DNA of 9,447 nt from CAZWCE01 sp964632505 (GTDB taxonomy: Bacteria > Planctomycetota > Planctomycetia > Pirellulales > Thermoguttaceae). The translations under genes and the position numbers were made by a program. Position 1 is the first letter of the stretch. Every line of letters begins with the position of its first letter. Location: NCBI GenBank assembly GCA_964632505.1, contig CAZWCE010000044.1, forward strand, positions 1 through 9,447. The letters are read 5' to 3'. Below the pieces are notes generated by a model, which saw nothing but the letters and a program-made list of their open reading frames with translations, was not told the origin of the DNA and did not search any database. Of the stretch, positions 1 to 5,134 are shown piece after piece.

Positions 1-45
1 GCGCGCCCGGCCCGCCAGTCCGGTCCCTGCGCCCAGGGTTTCCAA
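1..45 (-). CDS. possible start of a further gene in the padR operon, cut by the left edge
   Basis: On the minus strand a TTG codon at 45-43 is preceded, six bases away, by a good Shine-Dalgarno sequence (AGGAG). The frame then stays open for 15 codons to the first base of the window, reading roughly (M)ETLGAGTGLAGRAR. No product can be recognised from so few residues. It lies about 90 bases beyond the rhodanese stop with no clear terminator between, so it could be the fourth gene of that operon. The plus-strand frame 1 is also open from base 1 to a TGA at 112-114, so the end of an incoming plus-strand gene is an alternative. Confidence is low because the sequence is short and GC-rich. Confidence 0.22.
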   Translation of the reverse strand, partial: METLGAGTGLAGRAR

Positions 46-135
46 CAGCGTCTCCTATCTCTTATAATGCCGAGGCATCGATCTGGTTACGCCCTACTTG
101 AAGAATACGCCTGAACTATCCCCTGGGTACGGCGA

Positions 136-744
136 CTACTCCTCGACATGGTGTTCGACGGGCAATCGCATCTTCCCTGGAGCCACGTCGTAGGTCCATG
201 GAAGCCCGGCATTGCGCCAGCCGTTCTTCATTCGCTTTCCGTTGAATACGCTCTCGGGGTCGTCGATCCTGTCGCCTTCGAAACCGTCGATGATGTTGTA
301 GACGTGTTTGAACCCTTCCTCGGCCAGCAGGTTCGTAGCCGCTGCGCTGCGTCCACCTGAACGGCAAATGAGGAGGATCGTGTCACTCGGATCAGCTATG
401 CGCGTTACATGGCGAACGAAGTTGTCATTAGGCTTCATCGTGAGTTTGCAGTCTTCTCCGTTGACCTCATGAACGTTGAGTCGCACGGGAATGTTCCACG
501 CCATTTCAGGGTGCCCGACGAAGACATATTCCTCGGGCGTGCGGACATCGATCACTATTACCTGCTCCGGGGCGGCCTTCCATTTGGCGTAGGCTTCCGA
601 GGCAGTCAAATAGAGTCCGAGAGTCGTTTGTTTCGACTTCGGCACAGTCAGGCTTGAATCTTCGGTGCGGTACGGATCGCCATCTTGAGCGAGGGCGCTT
701 GCAGCAAGGCAGAACACGAGAACGGTCAAGACAAATCGTGACAT
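136..744 (-). CDS. exported rhodanese-domain protein
   Basis: A 202-residue protein with a classical signal peptide (basic MSR, hydrophobic core to about residue 17, likely cleavage after ASALA near residue 19), so it should act in the periplasm or at the envelope. Residues 47-178 form one rhodanese domain. The CH2A-type element reads VIDVRTPEEY (63-73). The active-site loop is CRSGGRS with the catalytic cysteine at C127, typical of single-domain rhodaneses that carry persulfide sulfur. The C-terminal NGWRNAGLPW stretch (174-183) resembles the tail of exported rhodaneses of this size. The gene lies 56 bases downstream of the BioB-like radical SAM gene on the same strand and is probably co-transcribed with it. 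Catalytic competence is inferred from the intact loop; the sulfur acceptor is unknown. Confidence 0.88.
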   Translation of the reverse strand: MSRFVLTVLVFCLAASALAQDGDPYRTEDSSLTVPKSKQTTLGLYLTASEAYAKWKAAPEQVIVIDVRTPEEYVFVGHPEMAWNIPVRLNVHEVNGEDCKLTMKPNDNFVRHVTRIADPSDTILLICRSGGRSAAATNLLAEEGFKHVYNIIDGFEGDRIDDPESVFNGKRMKNGWRNAGLPWTYDVAPGKMRLPVEHHVEE

Positions 745-800
745 GGTGCGGCTCTCTTTGGGAAGGTCGAGGACATGAAACGGCGATTGCCTGCCTCCGT

Positions 801-1868
801 TTAAGCGACATCCGGGCGGCTGCCCCCCATCCCGCGTTTCATGTATTCGAGATCGAGCAAAACGGAAGCTCCGTCGCCTCGCTGCAAGGCGGTAAACCCA
901 GCCTCGTAAAGCATCTTCCGAGCGAGAGCCATATCGAGCCCTCGATTCTGCGAAGTGTCGCCTTCCGTGTCCCTCGGGTTCGCTCCCGTCTCAGCATAGA
1001 CGACGTTCGCCCCACTAGTCAGCCCGATCAGGTTCGGCTCGTGAACGGCGATGTTGCGAGTCTCCTTGCACGCAAGCGTGGCCAGGGCGACGACGGCTAC
1101 GACTTGGGCGAGTCGCAGTTCGGTGATCTGTCCTCGGTCGGCTGTCGGCAGCGTCGGCACATGCACCCGACGCATGGCCGCATGCTGGAAGCAGCCGTAT
1201 TCGACGCCGAGAAACATCTGCTCGACAAGTTCTTCCGGCGTGTGCTCCGGGCCAATCGGCTCGCAACAGTAGTAGAAATCGAGGCCCGAGTCCCGGATCA
1301 TCTGGAACGTCTTTTTCCGCTGTTCCGGATCGAGTACCGTATCGACGCCCTCCCGCAGGCGGCACACATGATACGCCCCGTGGACGCCCGCCTCTTTGAG
1401 CAGTCGCCCTTGGTCGAGATCGAAGTCTCCGATGTTCACGACGATTTGCGTCTGCGGCGGGATGGCGGCTCGCACGTCGGTGATGATGGCGAGCAGATCA
1501 TCGAGCGAGTAGTCGTGCATCGTCATCAGAAAAAAGGCGTAAAGGTCGCCGCCCGTAGCGAACGACCGGGCTCGTGCGACGACTTCGTCATTGGTCAGAC
1601 GCGTCTTCTCAAATGTCGTGTGATCTTCTCCGAAGACGCAAAAGCCGCAGTTGCCGGGGCACGGGGCGGTTTCGACGCCGATCTGCCCGAGCAACATTCC
1701 ATGGTTGTCGAAACGCCGCCGAGAGACTGTGTCGGCAACGGCCATGGTTGCTCTGGCCTCCAGGGACGACTCCGGGAAACGGAGCAAATGGACGCAGTCT
1801 TCCCGGGTCGGCGGAATCCCGTCCAAGGATCGATTCAAGATACTGGAAAGCTCGTTCGGCAGTCGCAT
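801..1868 (-). CDS. BioB/HydE/PylB-like radical SAM enzyme of unknown substrate
   Basis: A 355-residue cytoplasmic protein. The [4Fe-4S]/SAM loop is CPGNCGFC (C70, C74, C77; CX3CX2C), as in the BioB-type radical SAM branch. The rest follows a BioB-like TIM-barrel layout, including a YHVCRLREGVDT segment (166-177), the FYYCCEPIG strand (198-206) and a C-terminal SGANVVYAETGANPRDTE block (285-302) matching the AGAN region of biotin synthase. Aligned by eye, the BioB auxiliary [2Fe-2S] ligands C97 and C128 are replaced by about F113 and V143. Only the C188 equivalent (C201 or C202), and possibly R260 (R271), remain, so true biotin synthase is unlikely. Start: ATG at 1868 has the RBS GGAGAGA eight to nine bases upstream, overlapping the padR stop. 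An in-frame ATG at 1952 would add 28 residues inside padR and lacks this support. It is probably co-expressed with padR and the rhodanese. Confidence 0.85.
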   Translation of the reverse strand: MRLPNELSSILNRSLDGIPPTREDCVHLLRFPESSLEARATMAVADTVSRRRFDNHGMLLGQIGVETAPCPGNCGFCVFGEDHTTFEKTRLTNDEVVARARSFATGGDLYAFFLMTMHDYSLDDLLAIITDVRAAIPPQTQIVVNIGDFDLDQGRLLKEAGVHGAYHVCRLREGVDTVLDPEQRKKTFQMIRDSGLDFYYCCEPIGPEHTPEELVEQMFLGVEYGCFQHAAMRRVHVPTLPTADRGQITELRLAQVVAVVALATLACKETRNIAVHEPNLIGLTSGANVVYAETGANPRDTEGDTSQNRGLDMALARKMLYEAGFTALQRGDGASVLLDLEYMKRGMGGSRPDVA

Positions 1869-1879
1869 CCTCTTCTCTC

Positions 1880-2242
1880 CTACATCGTCTTTCGAGCCGC
1901 ACGCAGCAGGTCGTTGATCTGTTTTCGGTGATCTTCCAGTGTCTTGATCCACTCACGCAAGCATTGCTGACCGACCGCGGTGATTTCGTAACACTTCCTC
2001 GCTGGGCCACTTTCCGACGTATCCCACGACCCAATCACGAGATCCTTTCGCTCCATCGCCTTCAGAAAGCGATAGATGCCCGACATGTCGGGCTTGTGGC
2101 CTGCAAAGCTCGACATCTCGCCGATGCGTTCGGCGATGCGGTAGCCGTGCGACGGCCCTTCGGCCAGCACGACGAGAATCGCCGGTTGGATCAAGCGGTC
2201 GAGCGTCCCGCCCGTACAGGGACAATCGGTAAGATTCATCAT
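1880..2242 (-). CDS. PadR-family transcriptional regulator with N-terminal CPC motif
   Basis: A 120-residue protein recognisable as a PadR-type winged-helix regulator: LDRLIQPAILVVLAEGPSHGYRIAERI (14-40) is the family's opening helix plus the HGY motif. GIYRFLKAMERKDLV (55-69) is the recognition helix, followed by the wing (SGPARKCYEIT, 78-88) and a C-terminal dimerisation helix (about 91-118). It is short, lacking a large effector domain. The N-terminus carries two cysteines in CPC (C7, C9), and there are further cysteines at C84 and C94, so redox or metal sensing is possible but not shown. Starts at 2242 and 2239 are both possible (MM); AGGA at 2252-2255 fits either. It is first in the operon and its stop lies 11 bases before the radical SAM start, so control of its own operon is the natural inference. 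Confidence 0.9.
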   Translation of the reverse strand: MMNLTDCPCTGGTLDRLIQPAILVVLAEGPSHGYRIAERIGEMSSFAGHKPDMSGIYRFLKAMERKDLVIGSWDTSESGPARKCYEITAVGQQCLREWIKTLEDHRKQINDLLRAARKTM

Positions 2243-2284
2243 CGGATATCATCCTGTATTGGAGCACATCACATAGCCGACACT

Positions 2285-2297
2285 CGTCATATTGACG
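2285..2297. promoter_or_regulatory. dyad over the padR -10, candidate PadR operator
   Basis: CGTCATATTGACG is an inverted repeat with five-base arms (CGTCA/TGACG) around TAT. It covers the proposed -10 of the padR promoter, the usual place for autorepression by PadR-type proteins. The arms are short and this exact sequence is not a consensus I can name, so the assignment is an inference from position and symmetry. Confidence 0.35.
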
Positions 2298-2317
2298 TAT
2301 CGAGACCCCGATGTCAA
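2289..2317 (-). promoter_or_regulatory. promoter of the padR-radical SAM-rhodanese operon
   Basis: Read on the minus strand, a perfect TTGACA (-35, 2317-2312) is followed after 17 bases by CAATAT (-10, 2294-2289). The -10 is weak (three of six, but with A2 and T6 kept). Transcription would start near 2282, giving a leader of about 40 bases before the padR start at 2242. The weak -10 under a dyad fits a regulated promoter. Confidence 0.5.
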
Positions 2318-2618
2318 GTCTTTCGTCGTATAGATCACCTGTTCCCGTGCCGTTTTCCGGAAGGGATTCGAAAAATCGAAATTGCTTGATTGCTTCGGCG
2401 ACAAGAGGTAATAGGCCACTTATCCAATAAATGAAAGCATATATAACACGGATGAACTTCAGGCGTTGTTCTCGGGCAACCGACTTCGGATCCTGAAGAA
2501 CTCGGACGAATAACACTCACGGAGAGAACCAACCATGTAGAAGAATGATATTCATACGGAGAGATTCTTCCGTCCCTCCAGAAATTTCCGCTCTCATGAA
2601 AAATGATGAAAAAGCGGC
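2318..2618. other. divergent intergenic region, no gene seen
   Basis: AT-richer spacer between the leftward padR operon and the rightward gene set. No convincing coding frame. It contains two small inverted repeats: TTCGA-AAAA-TCGAA at 2367-2380 and GAAGAAT/ATTCTTC at 2540-2546 and 2564-2570. Neither has the T tract of a terminator. They could be regulator sites or chance. Confidence 0.5.
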
Positions 2619-2647
2619 TTGACAGGGTGAGGGCGATTGGATATATT
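2619..2647 (+). promoter_or_regulatory. strong sigma70-like promoter ahead of the DUF2946-like gene
   Basis: A perfect TTGACA at 2619-2624 and TATATT at 2642-2647 (five of six matches to TATAAT) are separated by exactly 17 bases. The predicted start is near 2654, leaving a leader of about 119 bases before the ATG at 2773. This is the best promoter match in the window. Confidence 0.7.
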
Positions 2648-2659
2648 GAGAAAGTGTTT

Positions 2660-2709
2660 GAGCCATCAAACAATTGTCGTCTTTCGGTATTTGCTCATTG
2701 GTGAGGCTC
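2660..2709 (+). promoter_or_regulatory. potential hairpin in the 5' leader
   Basis: GAGCCATCA (2660-2668) can pair with TGGT-GA-GGCTC (2699-2709), a nine-pair stem with one U-G pair and a two-base GA bulge around a 30-base loop. It begins only a few bases after the predicted transcription start. It matches no riboswitch class I can recognise, and there is no cobalamin-box sequence. Function, if any, is unknown. Confidence 0.3.
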
Positions 2710-2772
2710 TGAAGGGCGACATGCTATTGCGAAAATCATCATTCTTATTCGATTCCTCGTGGTAGAAACACC

Positions 2773-3177
2773 ATGTTTAGCAGCCGAATCCGACCCATCA
2801 TCGTCCTACTACTGCTGTCGACCTTTGGAGTCGCCGGGGTGTTGGGCGAAGCGATGCATTTGCTGCCGGGCCAAGGCCATGCGGTCGTCTTGCCGAATGG
2901 TCGGTTGCTCTGCTTGGGAATCGATCCTCCGCAACTCATCCCTTCGGTCTCCCCGGTAAGAGAAATCTCTTTCCGAGCCCGTCCGAACCTTCCGGAGATC
3001 CACGATGAGGACGATTGCCTGGTTTGCAGTTTCAGCGGTCTCAGCCGTATGCAGGATGGTGGTCTTCCGGTTGTCCACATCTCTTTGCTTTCGCTCGGGC
3101 TTCTTCTCCCCGAGCCTCTGATGCTCGACGAGGGATTCTCTCTTCCCCTCCAGGCCCGGGCTCCCCCCGTCGCCTGA
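2773..3177 (+). CDS. DUF2946-like small exported or membrane protein with H-X4-C-X2-C motif
   Basis: A 134-residue protein. Residues 9-25 are strongly hydrophobic (signal peptide or membrane anchor), followed by GEAMHLLPGQGH with H29 and H36. The central motif HDEDDCLVC (H77, C82, C85) is a plausible metal-binding site. A second hydrophobic stretch lies at about 98-113, and the C-terminus is QARAPPVA. A signal segment, a central H..C..C, a late hydrophobic segment and a tail ending in R-x-PP match DUF2946-type proteins, which often sit near metal or TonB-linked uptake genes; this is recognition from memory, not a search. The Shine-Dalgarno sequence is weak (GGTAG). It is the first gene after the strong promoter at 2619-2647. 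The next gene, hemP, is 309 bases on. Confidence 0.6.
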   Translation: MFSSRIRPIIVLLLLSTFGVAGVLGEAMHLLPGQGHAVVLPNGRLLCLGIDPPQLIPSVSPVREISFRARPNLPEIHDEDDCLVCSFSGLSRMQDGGLPVVHISLLSLGLLLPEPLMLDEGFSLPLQARAPPVA

Positions 3178-3486
3178 CTTCTTTTTCTCAATTCAGCTGC
3201 TTCACCGAACGTGCCGGAGTATCCTCCAACACATGACGTTTGATCCTCATCGGTTTCGAGAGGGATATCGTTGTCATACAGTGAGGTGGAACTTGCACGT
3301 GAGTGAGAAGCTGTGAAACGAAGCATCGCTCAAGGGATTTGCTTTTCCAAGAGAGCGATTTTGCACCAAATCGCAAAATCCGTCACAGTGGAAATCTCCG
3401 GAAAACAAGCCTATCCCTATAAATCGATTCCCCATAACTACTCATCTGTTTGTGGATGTGGTTCGGTTCCACGTTTGGAGATTCTA
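3178..3486 (+). other. intergenic region before hemP, no gene seen
   Basis: A 309-base spacer. The hemP reading frame is open upstream to an ATG at 3313, but that part (MKRSIAQG..., low-complexity, no family resemblance) is probably non-coding leader. Inside are a perfect 8+8 inverted repeat at 3357-3380 and a TATAAA at 3418-3423 that could be a -10, though no good -35 is placed 16-18 bases before it. An activator-dependent hemP promoter is possible. Confidence 0.45.
3357..3380. promoter_or_regulatory. perfect 8+8 inverted repeat upstream of hemP, candidate operator
   Basis: GATTTTGC (3357-3364) and GCAAAATC (3373-3380) are exact reverse complements around the eight-base centre ACCAAATC. Centre-to-centre spacing of the arms is 16 bases, so the two half-sites lie about one and a half helical turns apart. 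No T run follows, so it is not a terminator. It lies about 38 bases before the TATAAA at 3418 and 107 bases before the hemP ATG, a sensible place for a regulator. It does not resemble a Fur box. Confidence 0.4.
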
Positions 3487-3678
3487 ATGATACAAGAAGA
3501 AGATCACTGCGCTGACGAGAGAAGGGCTTCGGCTCCGAAAGACAATGATCATTTGAAAGAGGAAATACTGAATTCGAAAGATCTATTTCGGGGAAGACGA
3601 GAGATTCGTATTCTCCATAATGACGAAATCTACCGTCTTCTGATTACAAGAAACGAAAAACTGATTCTTCATAAGTAA
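3487..3678 (+). CDS. hemP: HemP-family hemin uptake protein
   Basis: A 63-residue protein whose last 32 residues fit the HemP family (PF10636): DLFRGRREIRILHNDEIYRL (32-51) followed by LITRNEKLILHK, against the family pattern LF.GgReVrI.H.G..YrLR.TrqGKLILTK. HemP proteins occur in haem-uptake operons; the Bradyrhizobium relative HmuP acts as a DNA-binding co-activator of the haem receptor gene. The first 30 residues are charged and variable, as is usual. Start choice: ATG at 3487 has GGAG at 3477-3480, six bases away. An upstream in-frame ATG at 3313 would add 58 residues unlike any HemP and has no good Shine-Dalgarno. No TonB receptor or haem ABC transporter is visible in the window. Whether it regulates the neighbouring genes is inference. 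Confidence 0.82.
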   Translation: MIQEEDHCADERRASAPKDNDHLKEEILNSKDLFRGRREIRILHNDEIYRLLITRNEKLILHK

Positions 3679-4015
3679 ATCAATCGTACAGGGAGGTGTG
3701 GAGTTCACCGTCCTTCACGCATTTTCAACGCATCGGCGCTCGTGTTCATTTTTTGAGCTGCCCATCGCATAAATAATATCCGGGATTCATGTTTTACATC
3801 ACTCAATCGCCGCTTATGAGGTGGTCTGGTCTATTAAGACTCTGATAGCGGCCAGAGCACGCATCTATTTTGTCTTGCCAGCCAGCACGATCGGGTGCAT
3901 TTTTCGCACTCTCGCCAGCTAGCTTCCTTCGAATTGGAACGCTCGGTGAATTGCCTTGCGTTTCTCCTCATCATATCCGTAATCGAAGTTAGTTATTTTG
4001 GAAGGAGTGTCGAAT
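3679..4015 (+). other. intergenic region between hemP and the DUF1559 gene, no gene seen
   Basis: A 337-base spacer with no credible coding frame. A bulged hairpin at 3692-3713 just after hemP is listed separately. Other short inverted repeats are TCTGGTC (3825-3831) with GGCCAGA (3850-3856), and three alternating GCAC/GTGC/GCAC segments (3885-3888, 3895-3898, 3906-3909) that could form mutually exclusive stems. No good -35/-10 pair was found for the DUF1559 gene, though an AT-rich ATAAATAATAT run sits near 3770. Confidence 0.4.
3692..3713 (+). terminator. weak terminator-like hairpin after hemP
   Basis: GGAGGTG (3692-3698) can pair with CACC-G-TCC (3706-3713), seven pairs with one bulged G and a seven-base loop, starting 14 bases after the hemP stop. 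The following sequence is only mildly T-rich, so termination would be weak at best. Confidence 0.25.
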
Positions 4016-5005
4016 ATGCATTTGAAGAGAACCGCCTTTACTCTTGTAGAACTTTTGGTGGTCATTGCGATCATCGGCATCTTGATCGCCCTATTATTAC
4101 CGGCTGTCCAGGCGGCACGGGAGGCGGGGCGTCGGATGCAATGTGCCAATAACATGAAGCAGTGTTGTCTGGCACTTCATAATTATCATGATGTCCATCG
4201 ATGCTTTCCCGGCCTTGGTGGGTCAAGTCGCCGGGCATTTTCCGTGTTGGCGAAGATTCTGCCGTACGCGGAACAAAAGAACCTGCAGGATCTGATCGAT
4301 TTCAAGTATCCGATCTACACGGGTGGCATGGGGAAACCCAAGTCGATTCATCCTGCGAATCAAATGGCTGCCCGGAAATATGTCCCGATGTTTCGGTGTC
4401 CCAGTGACGGGCGCGAGGATCTTTTCAACCAGTTCGATTGCGACGCGGAGAACGGCCAAGCTTACCGCGGCTCGAACGTGGTCGCCTGCACCGGTTCCGG
4501 GAGAGATTCCTCCTGGTATCTGCGGCAACCCACCGATGGGACCTTCTATTATGGTTCCTCAACCGGCTTTCGCGACATGACCGACGGTACCAGCAATACG
4601 ATAGTCTTTTCAGAAACGTTACTCGGAAATGATTTGGTTGGTGGCCCGCCTCCCGACCGCCCGGAGGATGCCGTGGCGTATATCGGGCACGCCCGTCATG
4701 TCAATCTCGATGTTGCGGCACTCGCTTCCGGCTCGGTTCGTGAATGGCGTGGGTACCGTGGATATGCCTGGATTCTGGGAAAATCGTACTCGACGACGTT
4801 CAATACCTACGATCCTCCGAATCCCGATCACCCAGATGTTTGCCAATTGGCCTATGGCTGGTTTGCGGCCCGAAGCCATCATCCCGGAGGGGTGAACGTT
4901 GGCTTGGGAGATGGAAGCGTCCGCTTTGTTTCGGAAACGATCCGTCGTCAAACGTGGCAGGACTTGGGCAGCATCGCCGACGGACGCGTCCTCGATGAAT
5001 TCTGA
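4016..5005 (+). CDS. DUF1559 protein with prepilin-type N-terminus
   Basis: A 329-residue protein of the DUF1559 family, which is greatly expanded in Planctomycetota. The N-terminus is a type IV prepilin/pseudopilin signal: basic MHLKR, then A7|F8 as likely cleavage site, FTLVELLVVIAIIG with the conserved glutamate at +5 (E12), and a hydrophobic helix to about residue 32. This is followed by AVQAAREAGRRMQCANNMKQ, typical of the family. The C-terminal H-X9-DG motif is present (H279, D289, G290), followed by SVRFVSETI. Cysteines are frequent (C43, C50, C51, C63, C128, C142). Start: ATG at 4016 has AAGGAG at 4002-4007; a TTG at 3998 would add six residues and sits before that RBS. Family function is unknown; export through a pilus-like or type II secretion-like system is expected. 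It sits between hemP and the exported chelatase, 129 bases before the latter. Confidence 0.95.
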   Translation: MHLKRTAFTLVELLVVIAIIGILIALLLPAVQAAREAGRRMQCANNMKQCCLALHNYHDVHRCFPGLGGSSRRAFSVLAKILPYAEQKNLQDLIDFKYPIYTGGMGKPKSIHPANQMAARKYVPMFRCPSDGREDLFNQFDCDAENGQAYRGSNVVACTGSGRDSSWYLRQPTDGTFYYGSSTGFRDMTDGTSNTIVFSETLLGNDLVGGPPPDRPEDAVAYIGHARHVNLDVAALASGSVREWRGYRGYAWILGKSYSTTFNTYDPPNPDHPDVCQLAYGWFAARSHHPGGVNVGLGDGSVRFVSETIRRQTWQDLGSIADGRVLDEF

Positions 5006-5038
5006 AGGAACGGCGGATAATAAAATGATGAAACCGCT

Positions 5039-5057
5039 TTTCTCGGTAATCGAGAAA
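5039..5057 (+). other. small perfect hairpin after the DUF1559 gene
   Basis: TTTCTCG-GTAAT-CGAGAAA is a seven-base-pair perfect stem with a five-base loop, 34 bases after the DUF1559 stop. A second stem, TGATT-TATG-AATCA (5096-5109), is followed by TATTTTT. Together they might reduce read-through into the chelatase gene, but both are AT-rich and weak. Confidence 0.3.
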
Positions 5058-5134
5058 TATGCAATTGGTCCCATTTTCTTTAATTGTTTGCTAATTGATT
5101 TATGAATCAGTATTTTTAAGAAAGGAATGTACTC

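Noticed and set aside
25..38. CCCTG-CGCC-CAGGG hairpin at the left edge
   Set aside because: Only five pairs and no T run on either strand; too weak to call a terminator.
654..1931. 425-codon plus-strand open frame
   Set aside because: It runs antisense to the radical SAM gene in a GC-rich stretch and its translation has no recognisable domain, while the minus strand encodes clear family motifs.
1869..1952. 28-residue N-terminal extension of the radical SAM enzyme
   Set aside because: It would overlap padR coding sequence and is unlike family N-termini; the ATG at 1868 has a good Shine-Dalgarno sequence.
1574..2389. 271-codon plus-strand open frame
   Set aside because: Arginine-rich antisense translation across the radical SAM gene and padR, including the padR promoter; no family resemblance.
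2335..2673. 112-codon minus-strand open frame in the divergent spacer
   Set aside because: It covers the strong plus-strand promoter, has no RBS or recognisable domain, and its composition looks non-coding.
2745..3326. 193-codon minus-strand open frame
   Set aside because: Antisense to the DUF2946-like gene, whose signal peptide and H-X4-C-X2-C motif are better evidence.
3679..5134. Cobalamin riboswitch ahead of the chelatase
   Set aside because: No B12-box-like sequence could be found in the spacers before the DUF1559 or chelatase genes.
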